A DNA stretch of 64,000 nt from Chionis minor (GCA_013398295.1 VZSF01009119.1:195072-259071); one strand, 5' to 3'. Positions 1 to 12,910 are shown, numbered from the stretch's first letter. Made by a program: numbers and translations. Notes: generated by a model from the letters alone, not told the origin.

Positions 1-2551
1 AATTCCGAACTGCCCCCTCACCAGCTGCTTATTTTTACAAAACTTGTAGGAAGAGAATTATCCTTGAGGTGTCTACTGTGTATCGTACGTAGATTAAATT
101 CTTGAGCAGGTATTACAGGGAAGGAAAAAGATGTGCAGAATGATTGTCTACCTTTGCTTTTAAATAGTAATAATTAAAAAAACCCCAAAAACATGGGGGT
201 TGCACCCAGAGGGGCTTATAGTTCTGTTATGGGTTTTTAATGAGAATAATTTAGAACTTGTATTATTTTCATACAAAGTGATACAGTAACATGTAATGTT
301 CTTTCCCTTTCAGAAGATGATAAAAGCAGAGTGTTGTGTGTATGTACCTGCTAGGAGGAATTTGCTCTGTGATTTCTAATTCCACGTCATATTTTGATAA
401 AGCATCATTAACTGGTTATTATTAAAAAGATAGCAGATTTTTTTTTTTGTGAATGCTGTTTCTGTGCTTTTATTAAAGATTTTTTCATCATGCTGACTTT
501 GACCAGAACCTTTTACGTGATCTTTTTAATCAGTTTGTGAATGAATTACTCAGGGTGCCTTTGGATATTATACTCCAGCCACCTGTAATGCACTGAGAGC
601 CACCACTGCCTACTGGATCAGTGACTTTATGGAGGTACTTGTGCTTTCTTCTTTGCACGCACCTTCGACTCAGTCAGCGCTACGATGCATTCTGAATAAT
701 AAATCTTAATTCCCTAATGACACATTTACCTCCTACTCTAAATTGTGTCATATTTACCTGATGCCATGCAATTAGGAAATTACAGAATTTATACAATAGA
801 CGTTGTATTTGTCATGATTCCTAGTTGGGAAAATATAACAGGAAATGGCTTAATAGGTATATTTAAATTTCCAAAGTATTTTCACCAGTAATCACTCAAG
901 AAAACTTACCTAATCTTTAATAAGGAGATCTGTACTTACGCGTTTACATGAAATGGGGGGTACAGCACTACCAAAATGAATGTTAAAACTGAAAGTCTGG
1001 GCAAATACTTGGGCCTCCTCACTGAGCCTTTTTCTTAATGCACAATTATATGTGGTTAAGAATCCTTATTAAACGACCCTTAGCTGACATCCTTGTTTTC
1101 TGTAGCTGCTTTGAGCCTAAATATTAGTTAAAATAGCATATCTTATACAAATACTCTGTCTGGAAACTATCAGTATGAGATAGTTTCCATCTCTCTGTCT
1201 AGTTGACCACAAAATTCAAGAATGGTTGATTTGCCGTCAGTTAAAACATGATGCTGATGAGTTGTGGTTTTCATTAATGTGGGTTTGTGTCTGTAGCTGG
1301 GGAAGGGGGAAAAATGGTTTGAAAATGGCCATTTGGAAAACCCGCTTCTGTCTTCCCTTATTTACCTTGAATACAAGAAGCCCATGCAATTAGTAAAACA
1401 TTTGTTGCTTTTGTTGTTTGACATCTGAGAAGTGATGCAATTTTTTTCCTTTAAAAGAGAACCTAGAGCAAAAACACCCCTAGATTACTTTGAAAGCCAG
1501 GCCTTTCCTGGTAATCAAGTGTTTACAGAAAGATGCTTTGTTCAAACCTTTTCTGGGGCTCTGTATGCTTAAACAAAGGGCTTTTAGACTTAAACACAGC
1601 TGTTCATTTGAAAATGAAAAATCAAATTAAGCAGAACCAGCTTTTGAAAGTTAATGTTGTATAGCAACTGAAACAAAGGAAGAAAATACTGTGTTTTACG
1701 TTTCACTTAAATAACTTTTTTAACATAAAGTTTTTAACTAAAAAGTGTGGTTTCAAAGCTGCTCATCTCTTGCTCTATCCCGCAATAGAACATCTGCGTT
1801 CATTCTGACGCGGATGAATGACATGAATTAAACTAAAACCGTTGAAGTGCTGTTTTTAACATAATTACACCTTGTTCATTTTGGAGACACAATGCAGGGA
1901 TGAAATGCCAATTAAGCCTGGTATGTTAATGAGATTGAGACTGAATAGGGGATTAGAGCGGACACAAATCCCAGTGGAATTGATTTGATATAATCCCTCA
2001 AGTTTGTTCTGTTTTCAAATGTACAATAACATTTCTATTAAAATTTCCAGGCATAGAGTAAAAACAAAAAAAAAATCCCCAAACATGTTGGATTTGGGGA
2101 TATGGTTAAGGAAGCTGTAGACTGGGTCGCACTTTGGTAATCTTGGATTTATTGTCTATATTCACGTCAGGTTGAAAGAAAACTTCGTACTTGTTTGATT
2201 TCTTTGTCTGTCGGCTCAGAGTTCTCTTGCATGTTCATGCCATGTCTGTGTCATGGAGTTCTACAATAGACAAATATTACTTTACTGCAGGTTCCCCAGG
2301 CTTGGGAGATCAAGGTGTGGTGCGTGGGGAATTCATGATGTAATATATGTCTGTGTATGCATTTAAATATTTATATAAATAAACTATGTAGTATTATAGA
2401 ACCATTATATATTTTTAATGTTTTATAATACAGTGTGTGTATAAAAAAACCCCAAACAAATTAATGGGTGCATTCCCCTTTTAAGGATTCACTCTGATCT
2501 CTAATGCCGTCACTTTTAAATTACCCCCCAGTTTTTTTAATTTACCCCTCC
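1..2551. other. Unique AT-rich intronic DNA, no gene seen
   Basis: No coding exon or full mobile element is recognisable. The stretch contains a perfect 11-bp stem hairpin (1161-1189), short A-then-C tracts such as AAAAAAACCCC near 177-190 and 2443-2455, and a block at about 1790-2000 rich in homeodomain-type cores (AATTA, TAATGA, GGATTA) that could be conserved regulatory DNA. Confidence 0.5.
1161..1189. repeat. Perfect inverted repeat (11-bp arms, 7-nt loop)
   Basis: The left arm TGGAAACTATC (1161-1171) is the exact reverse complement of the right arm GATAGTTTCCA (1179-1189), separated by AGTATGA. Pairing stops at the next base on each side. Any function is unknown; chance occurrence in a long intron is possible. 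Confidence 0.8.
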
Positions 2552-2706
2552 CAGTTTCGTGGCACCAACAAACTTGCTGATGGTGCACTCCATCCCTTCA
2601 TCGAGGTCATTGATGAACACGTTGACAGGACTGGAGCCAGCACTGACCCCTGGGGAACACCACTGGTCACAGCCTCCAACTAGACTCTGCCCCACAATTG
2701 ACCCCT
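2552..2706 (-). mobile_element. CR1 LINE fragment (reverse-transcriptase region)
   Basis: The + strand reads as the complement of the internal reverse-transcriptase part of CR1 ORF2. The recognisable run goes from CAAACTTGCTGATGGTGCAC through GGTCATTGATGAACACGTTG and GACTGGAGCCAGCACTGACC to CCCTGGGGAACACCACTGG. It lacks the CR1 3' end and is flanked by unrelated sequence, so it is a short internal relic. The outer limits are approximate. Confidence 0.82.
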
Positions 2707-4712
2707 GTCTTTCTCTTAAGTGACTTGTGGTGGCAGATCAAGAACACGTATGCTACACGTATGTGGAGGACAGCCAGCTCCTTAGCTGGGGTCTGAATTG
2801 GAGAGACTTCTAGTCAGAGGACTTCAAATGGACTTAGATCCTCAATAGGAAGCTAGAGAAGGTCCCCTCACAATGTGGCGTGGAGGTCCCTGTTGCATGC
2901 TGAAGCACAGGGTGGAAACGTGTCTTTTCCGATTGCCAGTAACGTGTCCAGCTCAGCGCCGGATTTATTTTCCTGGTCATAGGAGTAGAAATGTTTTGTC
3001 TGCATGACTGAGGACTTACTGTCCTGTCAGTCACCGAGGGTAACGCTGCAAAGGGAAGGTTCACAGACATAATGGAAAAGAAAGAAGAAAATTCCTTTCT
3101 ATTCTTCCTGTACAGTTTAATTTATTCTTGTATTACTCATAGGTGGAAGCCCTTGGGCTTTTTTTTATTTGTCCTGTATTATAAGGTGTATTAAAGTCTG
3201 GGTTCTCTTTGTGGCAGGGAGTCCAGTTGTTTAAACAAGTATAATTCCTGTCTTTTGAGGGTGTTCATACTTGTGGTTTTTTTAATAGAATTTTGGAAAT
3301 GTTAAATGCTAACTATTACCGTGTTTTGACACCTTGTGATTAGCTGACCTCTACAGATGAGAAGAGCTATATGCTGAAAAATAACGGCTTGAATTAATAA
3401 AAATATTGTCTTTCAGTAGTGGATTGAACCTCTCAGAGAATGAGTTGTGCTCTTTAAGTGTGTTTTTCTTTTGCTACTTCTGTTAGCTTACGGCAGCACC
3501 GTTTGTCTTCAATCTGTCTCCATATTTGCCTTAAAGCAACTCTTGGGTTAACAGCTACTATTAAAATGAATTATTAATACTGCTAGGGATAATACTGGCT
3601 TGCAGACTGAAGTATTTGGGAAGAGTCTGGAGCTATGGTAGAGCCTCCTGTGAATGTCAGGCTGATTTATACCTGCAGCAATTTTCCTGGTCTGTTTGTT
3701 TAAGCCAAAATTCTCTGTTTCGGTCTTGCTAAGCATTGTGTTCTGCCCCGTACCTGGGCTGAGAGGCCCCCACTGTGACCGGCTGGGTGGCAACCTGTCC
3801 TCATTCATCCTTCCCTCTGCAATTTCTCGACTGAGCTAGAATATACAGTAATTCACTCAAGTGTGATTCTGTCCTGGGATTACAAAATGCAGCAGTTTCA
3901 GGCTCATCAGCACGGTCTGTGGCACAGAGATCAAATGGACTGTTAAATCTTTGTGCTCGCCTCCCAGAAAAACTGAAGGTCTCAATGGTTTTGTTCACTG
4001 CTCTAATTATCGGCGCCTGAGATACCTAAAAGACTTCTTGTAATGACATCTCAGCTCTTCGTGTAGAACAGAACTTTCTTAGGTTAAAGATCACTTTGAA
4101 GAGGTACTGTTTTCTTCAGGTTGTTAACAAAATGAAACTCTTTATGGATCTGACCCCACCATTTAGCTCCTCCTCTCTCCGCTTAACGTACGTTAGATAA
4201 AACTAAAATAACTTTACCAATTCTGTTTCAAGTAGTTTGTGTAAATGGTTAATGAATTAAAACTGCAGGCTTCTTTGGGGATGGAAAGAAGGCAAGAAAC
4301 CCATAAGCTATGTGTCATATGTCAAAGTCGTAACGCTGCTGCTGTAGTGGAACATACTTGGTGCCATGGTGATAGCGTAGGTGGGAGAACCCGAGCGGAA
4401 TATGTTCCGGAGGGGAGGAATCGGCTCTGTTACTCAGCGCTGTGTGCACGACTGCAAAATTTGCTGGCCACTCTGTCATTGTGCTGGATCTAATTCAAAG
4501 CGGGATTAATCTTTTCGCTTACAAGATGCTGGCATTTTGACTTCATTTCGTACAGATTAGGATAAATCTTTTTCCATTTGGGTATGAAAGCGTCAAAGTG
4601 TTGCCGCCTGTGGCTGCCGCCTGTGCCTGTGAGTGGGATAAGGGAGGAGTCCCAGTTCTGGGATACTGATTCCCTGTAATGCTCCAGAAGCGGGGACCTT
4701 CCAGCATCTGTA

Positions 4713-4842
4713 TCATATTAAAAAAATAAAAAACAAACAAAAACCCCAAACAAAAAAAACCCAACCGAACCAAAACCACTACCGCCAACCCAACAAAAAA
4801 CCAAACTAAACCAAAAAAAAAAAAACCCAAACCCAAAAAGGA
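4713..4842. repeat. A/C-rich low-complexity tract
   Basis: About 130 bp composed almost only of A and C on the + strand, made of A runs interrupted by CCC, AAC and CCAA groups, with strong strand asymmetry. It resembles degenerate A-rich repeats with no constant period. A phenylalanine- and valine-rich open frame on the opposite strand is a by-product of this composition. Confidence 0.85.
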
Positions 4843-5160
4843 CGCTTCTGGTTGCTGTCGGGATTTGCTGGTCATACATAGCCAGCCAGATTTGGATTCA
4901 TCTGTTGGCTGAGATTTGGAACTTGGCTTTGATATTAAATGTATTGGGAACACTGGAATTAGATGTGTAAGAATAAAGCAATGGCATTTTTAAGTCGAGA
5001 CCTTATCCAGGTATGAAGTCATTTACCGAGACAGTTGGCTTAACCGAGCTGCCTGGTTATAAAATACCTAACTGGAGCTTTCTTCCTGACATTCCTTTAA
5101 TTATTTTATATAAAGTTCTTTCAGGAGAGAAGTTACGGCTGAAATGATTCCGAGCTCCAG

Positions 5161-5520
5161 TTCAGCTGTGTCGATTGTCCTGTCCTCCAGCATTGTGCCT
5201 CCTCGGACGCCGCCGGAGCCTCGCGCCTGTGTGCGTTGGGCCGCGCACACCCTGCTTATTCACCCCAGCCTTGTGTCGCGTCTCTTCTTACTTTCTGCTC
5301 ACCTTTTCCAGCAGTGCTCTGGTGTAAACCTCGCTCTGTTTTTTTAACAGATGAGCAAAATGAATGCTATTGTAATGACATGCAGAATCTTCCCGGGATT
5401 CGCTTGGTTGCCGTTGTGCGTCGGACACACAGTTTACGCGCAGCGCCGGGGTTGAAGCGCGGTGCTGGGGAGCGTTCCCGCGCTGGTATCCTCTCTGCCG
5501 TTCCTCCCACCTTCGCTCAA
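5161..5520. promoter_or_regulatory. CpG-island-like block inside the intron
   Basis: By hand count the 360 bp hold about 113 C, 92 G and 29 CpG, that is 57% GC with a CpG observed/expected ratio near 1.0. This meets the usual CpG-island thresholds and stands out from the CpG-poor neighbourhood. Two dense sub-blocks lie at about 5173-5280 and 5400-5520, separated by AT-richer DNA. It could be an alternative promoter, an enhancer or a non-coding RNA start, but no first exon or TATA box could be assigned. Confidence 0.45.
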
Positions 5521-7451
5521 ACTGCGGGGCCGAGCTGTATTTGTTGGACACAGCTTTCTTGTAATCAGACTTGGGTGAATGCAATAACAGATACTGCCTA
5601 TCACGCGGTTGGGCAGTGAAACTCTGATCGTTACTTATCTGAGCGGAGATGTTTTGCCCCAGGCAGCTGGTTAGATAAATTCCTATCTTTTAGTTTTCTA
5701 GATATTAGCGGCGCGCTCCTTGCTCTGTGATACTTCTCTCGGAAGCTTTTGCTCTGAAGATTGTCTGTAGTGGTTACTTAGTCTTACACGGTATCAGTCT
5801 GGGGATCTAGAAAGGATCTGCAATTTGAGTTTAGCCGGATAAGGCTGCAGCTACGGCGGCAGCTTTACAATGTCCGTGAGCGAGATGTTGTCGGTGTTTC
5901 CAGTTTACAATGGCAAACGGGAGCCAGACTGAAATTAGCAGTGCCCTTTGCCTCTCGGCGTCTCTCCTGCTGGGGCACGGCGGAGCTTCTCACTGTCAGA
6001 GGCACTGCCTAGAAGCTCATTTTGGTGGCAGATTTCTTTTACTAATAATTTACCATCCTGACAGCTGCTTAAGGAGCCCGTTGTTTGTATTACTCTGCCA
6101 GAACGTGTAATTCCAGCTGGTTTTACCCGTGCCACATCTCCCATTTGTTGAGCTCCGAGGACGGCTGAGCTGCCTTCGACTCGGCGGAGTGACTCCAGGA
6201 GGGAGCTGAGGTGCGAAGCACCAACCTGACTGCAAATGTATAATTTAAGATTCTGAGGCAGAGAGCTAACAAAAAAATGGTGATTTTTAAAATTCCCTCT
6301 TATTACAAATAAAACTATGCTTTGCATAATAAGAAGGTAAAGTTTCTACCTAGTTTAAAAAAATTAAAGTCTTTTTCTAATAATTTTATTCAGATGGCCT
6401 GTAAGTTACAGAAATGGGGCTGTTTACTTGTTTGCTCTAGCTACATTCTTATAGTTTTGTCATTAATAATGTATTTTGAATATCAATTAAAAGCTAAGCA
6501 GAAATTCAGACTTTCCTCAGAGCCAATTGAACGTGAAACATTGTTACAAAGGAATATTTTCCTAATTTAAAAGGGGGGAAAAAAAGCCCAATGATTCCAA
6601 GTTGGTGTGTGAGAAATCTTGATAATTAGAAAATGATTCTTCCAGCTCACGGCTGACAGGGGATGCGAGTCTCACATGTACGAAAAGAAAGACGAGAAAG
6701 GAGCGCAAAGCGAATTGGAAGCCCCCTGTTCCTCCACTGGTGGGGAACGCAGGTAATTAGGTGATTTCTCTCGCCCTGGGATGTGTGTAAATGAGAGTCC
6801 GCTGATAACAGACCTGTAACATAAATGATAAAATTGAAAGCAATGACACAAAAGATCAACCTGTCAAATATGGTCTGAGTGAAGCTGTGGGCGCTGCTGC
6901 AGGGCAAATACTCTGAGAGAACCCGGCCTGAGCTGTGCGGCCAGGTCAGCGTTGCCCCCTCAGGTGCCACCTCGCAGGTCACTGAGGTGGCCATGGCAGT
7001 GAGCGGCGCGTCCTTTAGTGCAGCCCCTTCCATCTAGCCGATAGTTTCCGGAGTAGGAGATGTGTGTACATGGTTTTGAAGAGAAGTCAAAACAAGGGAT
7101 TTACTCTGCAGTTGCTTGCTTTGTCCCAGCCGCAAGTCTTGTCGTGCTGGGATGATCACTGGCAGCCCAGCCCGTACCGGGAGTTGACGGGGACATCTGA
7201 GAGCTGCCCCAGCTGCCCGCTGGCTGCGAAGGGCGCTCCGTGCGGCGGCAGGTTCCAGAGCTGTCACTGAAGTCATGCCACTGAGATAGCCAGCTTCTCT
7301 TGCGTGGGACGTCACTCTTTTTCCAGCCAGTGGAGCTGAGCCCAAGTTCTCCTGCCTTTGGGTAGGAAAGGAAGAGGGGGTATGTCACTGCTGGACTTGG
7401 GAATGCTCAGAGGTCAAACCCCGTCTTCTTGGCTTTTACTGATGGATTTGG

Positions 7452-8035
7452 CTTTTGTTAGCAAGCAAAAAGGATTCACGAATGTGTGTGCCCCTGTACT
7501 CAGCACTGGTGAGGCCGCAGCTCGAGTGCTGTGTTCAGTTTTGGGTGTCACAGCACAGGAGAGACACTGAGGTGCTGGAGCGTGTCCAGAGAAGGGCAAT
7601 GAAGCTGGTGAGGGGTCTGGAGAACAAGTCTTATGAGGAGCGGCTGAGGGAGTTGGGATTGTTCAGCCTGGAGAAGAGAAGGTTGAGGGGAGACCTTCTC
7701 ACTCTCTACAACTCCCTGAAAGGAGGTTATAGCCAGGTGGGGTCAATCTCTTCTCCCAAGTAACAAGCGACAGGACAAGAGGAAATGGCCTCAAGTTGTG
7801 CCGGGGGAGGTTTAGGTTGGATATTAGGAAAAACTTCTTTACCGAAAGGGTTCTCAAGCATTGGAACAGGCTGCCCAGGGAGGTGGTGGAATCGCCGTCC
7901 CTGGAGGTATTTAAAAGCCGGGCAGACGTGGTGCTGAGGGACATGGGTTAGGGGTGGTTTTGGCAGTGTAGGTTTATGGTTGGACTCGATGATCTTGAAG
8001 GTCTCTTCCAACCCAAGTGATTCTATGATTCTATC
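7452..8035 (+). mobile_element. CR1 LINE, 5'-truncated copy with 3' end
   Basis: This is the 3' end of a CR1 element: the C-terminal part of the ORF2 reverse transcriptase, then the 3' UTR, ending in the tail GATTCTATGATTCTAT at about 8020-8034. An uninterrupted frame at 7455-7763 retains the family landmarks [38 protein letters not shown] and GDLL. Everything upstream is missing, as is usual for CR1 copies, so it cannot move. The left limit is approximate, set where residues resembling the family's ASR-type motif begin. Confidence 0.93.
7455..7763 (+). pseudogene. Remnant of CR1 ORF2 reverse transcriptase, C-terminus only
   Basis: An open frame of 102 codons inside the CR1 copy encodes the thumb and C-terminal part of the CR1 polymerase. 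The catalytic palm motifs and the N-terminal endonuclease are absent because of 5' truncation. The start methionine is accidental. It is not expected to make a functional protein. Confidence 0.85.
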
Positions 8036-9243
8036 TTAAGCACTTGCTTTGTTTTCCTCAACAAACAGGAAAGCAAGGTGATGTATCACAAGAGCCAGCA
8101 CTCCGCTTCTCAATTTAAAATACTTCCCCTAAAATATTTCCCCTTGGTGCTTCTGCCGGGGCTTTGTCCGAGTCGGCCGGCGCTGGCGAGGGGCTGTGGA
8201 GCGCTGCAGAGCTCCTGCTCCTCCGAGCTGACCGTGTGCCCTGTTTCCGTAGCAGGGCTGTCGGCAGCGCTGGGGCTGCTGGGTTTTAGTCAGGCCTTTC
8301 CTTTTCCTGTTTGCACTCTGCTCCATCTTCCTATTAAATGTGATTGCACATTGTTGAAGAAGGCAGTCAAGTGTAAATTTCATTTTTTGCTTCAGCTAAT
8401 GTTGCTGTTAGAGGTGGCTTTGCACATCTGTGAATATTCCCTAAAGGAGGAGGAGGAAAATCAATGGATGTAGCTAAAATGTTAAAAAAAAAAAAGAAAA
8501 AAAACCTAAAAAAAAAGGCAGTGAGGGAGAGATCTTGAGGTAGAGGAAACTGTCTGTTTTGGTCGGGAAACATTCTGGTTTCATCTGCTCAGACAGGCTT
8601 CCCATCATTTTGCTCTGAGTTTTCTTAGAGTAGACAGAAATGGTCTGAGTTTTTTCTTTTGTGAATTCAGAGATTAAAAGCAGTAGAAGACACTTTCTTT
8701 TGAATAAAGGAATCTAAGTGGGAATGAAATCTTCCTTTGTGTCTTTTCTTTGGATTCTTATTTAAGTAAATGAGAGGGGGAAGAGGGGATGGATTCAGTG
8801 TGGGGTGAAGGTTTCTTAAGCTTCTTCACTCATATGTCCTGCAAATTGTCAGTGCGCTGAGCTTTGTGCTGGGGATTCAATATAAGGTGCTGGCACATTC
8901 TGTCAATGCAAGATGATTCCCCATTCAATGTTCCCCAGTCTCCCTTCATGATGTTGCAGAAGAAACCATGTACCACTTCCTGCAGTACTCTGCTGCTTTG
9001 GAGGAATGTTCTTTATGAAGCAGGAAGCACCAGGTATGCTTCGTCCTCCCTTCCCTGGCCGCCCTGAGAACCTGTTCCTGTAGAGCTCGTGAGTTCAAAG
9101 TGACCTTTTGTTATCCACTTTTGTAACTTTTCAGCTGCAGCATTGCTTCTTGACTGGCGCTCAAATATCAGTAGCAACTGTTTATTTTTTTTGACATATA
9201 TTTCACTCGTGGCTAGTTTCCTTTTATTATCACCTTTTCATTT
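8036..9243. other. Intronic DNA between two CR1 copies
   Basis: No gene is seen. An A-rich run (about 8480-8518) with scattered G and C interruptions is the only low-complexity feature. The rest looks like unique, mildly AT-rich sequence. Confidence 0.5.
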
Positions 9244-9641
9244 CATAGAATCACGGAATGGTTGGGGGTAGAAGGGACCTTAAAGCTCATCTCGTTCCAC
9301 CTCCCACTAGACCAGGTTGCTCCAAGCCCCGTCCAACCTGGCCTTGAACCTCCAGGGATGGGGCAGCCACAGCTTCTCTGGGCAACCCTGGCCAGGGGCT
9401 CACCACCCTCACAGGAAACAATTTCTTCCTAATATCTAAATCTCCCCTCCTTCAGGTTAAGACCATCACCCCTCATCCTGTGGCTCCACTCCCTGATCCA
9501 GAGTCCCTCCCCAGCTTTCCTAGAGTCCCTTTCAGATACTGGAAGGGGCTCTAAGGTCTCCCCAGAGCCTTTTCTTCTCCAGGCTGAACCCCCCCAGCTC
9601 TCCCAGCCTGTCCTCCCAGCAGAGGAGCTCCAGCCCTCGGA
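9244..9641 (-). mobile_element. CR1 LINE 3' end, inverted orientation
   Basis: On the + strand it begins CATAGAATCACGGAATGGTT, the reverse complement of the CR1 tail. It continues through the typical GGCCTTGAACCTCCAGGGAT and GGGGCAGCCACAG, then CTCTAAGGTCTCCCCAGAGC and the complement of the polymerase C-terminus, fading near GAGCTCCAGCCCTC at about 9640. It is 5'-truncated. It is closest in layout to the copies at 59324 and 61739, suggesting one subfamily. Confidence 0.92.
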
Positions 9642-12600
9642 TTTGCCCTGAAGTGTTTGAGCTGTTCATATTGCTGAGCTGCTTCTTCTCTTCTGTTCTT
9701 CTCACCCTTTTACACAAACATTTTATTCGTGTGGTCCCTTCTGTTTGTCATTTGTCTTCCTTGTGTAACATCCAGGCGCTGGTTAGTTTTTGGATGCATT
9801 ATAGCTGCAACCCCCAACTCGCCTTTTAAGCTGTAAGCGTGACTAAGGACAATAAGACAGTATTTATTTTCCTTTTTCCATCCGTTCTATTTATATTCAT
9901 TTATTATCCTGTCTTTTAAATGAAAGGTGTTCTATGCAGCTGCTGACTGCTTCCTCTGTCTCATAAAACTTCTCCGGTACTCGGGGCTATAAAAACTTGT
10001 TGTAATCTGGTTTGGGACTTTCTTTAGAGATTTGTTACCGGTGTGCTACCAGTAAAAAATGTGTTGAAACAATTTAATTTGTAGGGAATTTTGTTCATTT
10101 CTATGCAGTAGCTCCTGCAGCTGGGGAGAATATCTGCTTAGTGAAGAATTGTCTGTCTCTCTACAGTGTGGATGTGCATCTTTATCACCTCAGCTTCCTT
10201 TGCATGCTTTCTTGTTACTGTCTTTTTGCGTTCAGGGGAACTCACAATTTTTTCTAAATTGTGTGTCTGTCTGCTCTACGGGAACTGGGGACCCACAAAT
10301 AAAATTTACAGGCTTAAACCAGCGCAGTCATGATGAGCAGCGATGAAGCTTCGGGACACCATGCTGTAGGATGTTGTAGAAGTTCAAAAAGAGTGAAAAC
10401 ATACAAGGAAGAAAAATAAATTTGGGTTTATTATTACAAAAGCACCACGTTTGATTCAAAAAGAGCCTGAGCGCTAAGTTGCTGGGGACGCGGAGAATAT
10501 TCTGCAAAAGTCTTGCTATGCCTTTGTCCTGCTTCTGTATTTTTCCAAAGACATCTGCCTTGGCTGCTGCTGAAGACAGAGTACTGGGCTAGATTAAATT
10601 TGGTCTGACCCAGTATGAGTAGTGTTTTTGGGGGAATAGCGACAATCTTTAAAAATGGAAGATGGGTGTGCTCAGTGCAAAGTGTGGCGGTATAGAAATG
10701 TTAATAATAATGTAGGTGGGTGTTCAGGAAAGTCATCTTCTGCATGACAAGACAGTTAAACAAGTTTCTGTACACCAGGAATATTCAAATAAATTGCAAA
10801 TTATCGACGGAGCAAATTCACTGTACTTCAGAACCTGCTGGGTTTGAATCTTTAAGTCACCTTCCCATTCACTACATGAGTGTGGGTTTAATTCACGAAC
10901 TGTTTAAATATGTCATTCTTCACGAAGCAACTTTAGCACTCAAAGCCTTTGCGCGTGTTAAATTTTCATGGAACATCTTCGATTAAAATGAAGCTTTTGG
11001 AGCTCACACTGTTTATACGCAAAAAATGGTTATCGTCATAACAATCCCAGGAGGGGAGCAGAAAAATGCAATAAAATTTCACGCTGTTTAATGTTCATCA
11101 CCCTTGGGTATCTAGTAGATTTCCACTAACGAAATGTGAATGTGAATTCCATTTGCTTTAGTAGCTGAATCTGCTTTATCAGCCAACTTGCTTGTGCTGC
11201 TGCCCATGGAGAGGCTGTTATGAGCATCTTCTTTTGAAATGCATTTGTATTTGTTCAGATTTCTCTCTTTACTTAACTGAGCTGCGTTTCTTTAGAGTGG
11301 TTTATTTCCAGTGACATGCCTGAACATCTTCCGTTGGTTCATTTGATCAGTTCTTGGCTGCCTTTCCTCCTTATCTCTGGACAGGAGTTGCTTTGTGGAA
11401 GGTCTCTAAGGAAGCGGAAGTGCAATTCTTTGCTTTGCATTCCCTTCTCATCCCTTGCTAAATCACAGCTATATAGTAGGAAATCTAATATGTGGCTCAG
11501 CCACGTAAAGTAAATCTGTTTTATCTGATAAAATACGCTTTATGTTATTACCTGTCATCCTTGACCACAGGTTACTGAAAGTACTAAGGTTATCAGAAAG
11601 CTGCTGATTTTTACTTTTGGCTTTGTCACCATGGTTCAAATTCCACATCCGCCTCTGTGTCCTGGCCTCTTCTGCCAGACCCATGTCCAGATTTCCCTTT
11701 GCAAAGGACAGATCGAAAATAAAAATGCTTCTCCTGAAGATACGGCTGTGCTGGCCACTAGCCGACACCACCTGCTTGCCACCTCGGTTTCCCCTTTGGA
11801 AACTGCAGGCACTGCGTGTCGCCGCCAGCACAGCTCCTTCTGTCACTGCGGGGAACAGCCCATTGCCCCATCGTAACACTGGAGCGGAACCAGCTGGGTT
11901 TGTCTCCTCTCATTTCTCTTTGCTTATCTGAAATTAAGGTGATTTTTTTCCCTCCGAGCCGCCTGTCCGCATCTCAGACCTGTAACTCTCATTTATTGTA
12001 CTCTTGCACTGGGCTACTGATACTGAGAGAAAGCTTCGCCGTGTCTTCTTTCTGACAGTTCTTTTATGACAATTTCTGGGCTTTTGGGAGATGTGGGGTT
12101 TTTTTTACCCTCTTTTAGAGAGGAGATATTATTTGTGCCCTGAAGGATCTGTTGAGAAACGTTTGGGTTTTGAGTCTTCTGCGTGTCTATAGCTACTCGC
12201 GTAGGTCCTAGTGCCAGAATTTTTGCATGTTTATCATATTAACACTGTAGATAAGAAGCACTGTGACCTTCTTATTAAATGCAGTGTTGTACAGATGAGT
12301 AGCGGAGGTACAGTGGAGGTTAAATGAATTGCCCAAGGTTAAGCTGAAAGCCTGAGGCTCAGTGAGGCTTTGAACTTAGATTTGCTGAATCCCAGATAAA
12401 AGCCCTAACCTGTTAATTTTCCTTCTTACATGTGTTGCTGTTGCAATTAATTTATAACCGTATCATCAAATGCAAAATATTTCAGTGGCTAAACACAAAA
12501 GAATTGTTTTATCAATTTTAGATGGAATTTACTTTTAAGAACTGGATGACCACTAATAAATATTTTCAAAGTATTATGGAAAGTGGAAAATAAATAGCTT

Positions 12601-12910
12601 TTAAGTCTGAAGTCTGTCTTCAGGCTAAAGATATCCCTGTTTTAACTGTGTAGATTCAGTTACCTGGGAGATTTTATATGCTGTTTTGATTCCTTGAGAC
12701 TGAAGGTGACCACTTTGCAGAGACCTCTCTCCCATGGTGGCTGTTGTGAAAGTCTGTTATATCCACTGTATTGTTCTTTGGGAAAAATATGTGACTGGTT
12801 TTTGTAAGATAGGCTAAACAGCTAACACTGTTGTTTAGCACTTCAGTTTTCCAAAGTGATTTTCTCCTTGAAGTCTTTCTGTGGGGTTTTTTTTGGATTT
12901 TTTCTTCTTC

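Larger units (their letters stand above)
2707..7451. other. Intronic DNA without recognised gene
   Basis: No exon with credible splice sites or recognised homology was found. The segment holds an A/C-rich low-complexity tract (about 4713-4842) and a CpG-island-like block (about 5161-5520). The short open frames here have no family resemblance, and several overlap each other on opposite strands, as expected of chance frames. Confidence 0.5.

Noticed and set aside
4543..4953. Hydrophobic, phenylalanine- and valine-rich frame that looks like a membrane protein
   Set aside because: It is the translation of the A/C-rich low-complexity tract read on the opposite strand, so the apparent membrane segment is a composition artefact.
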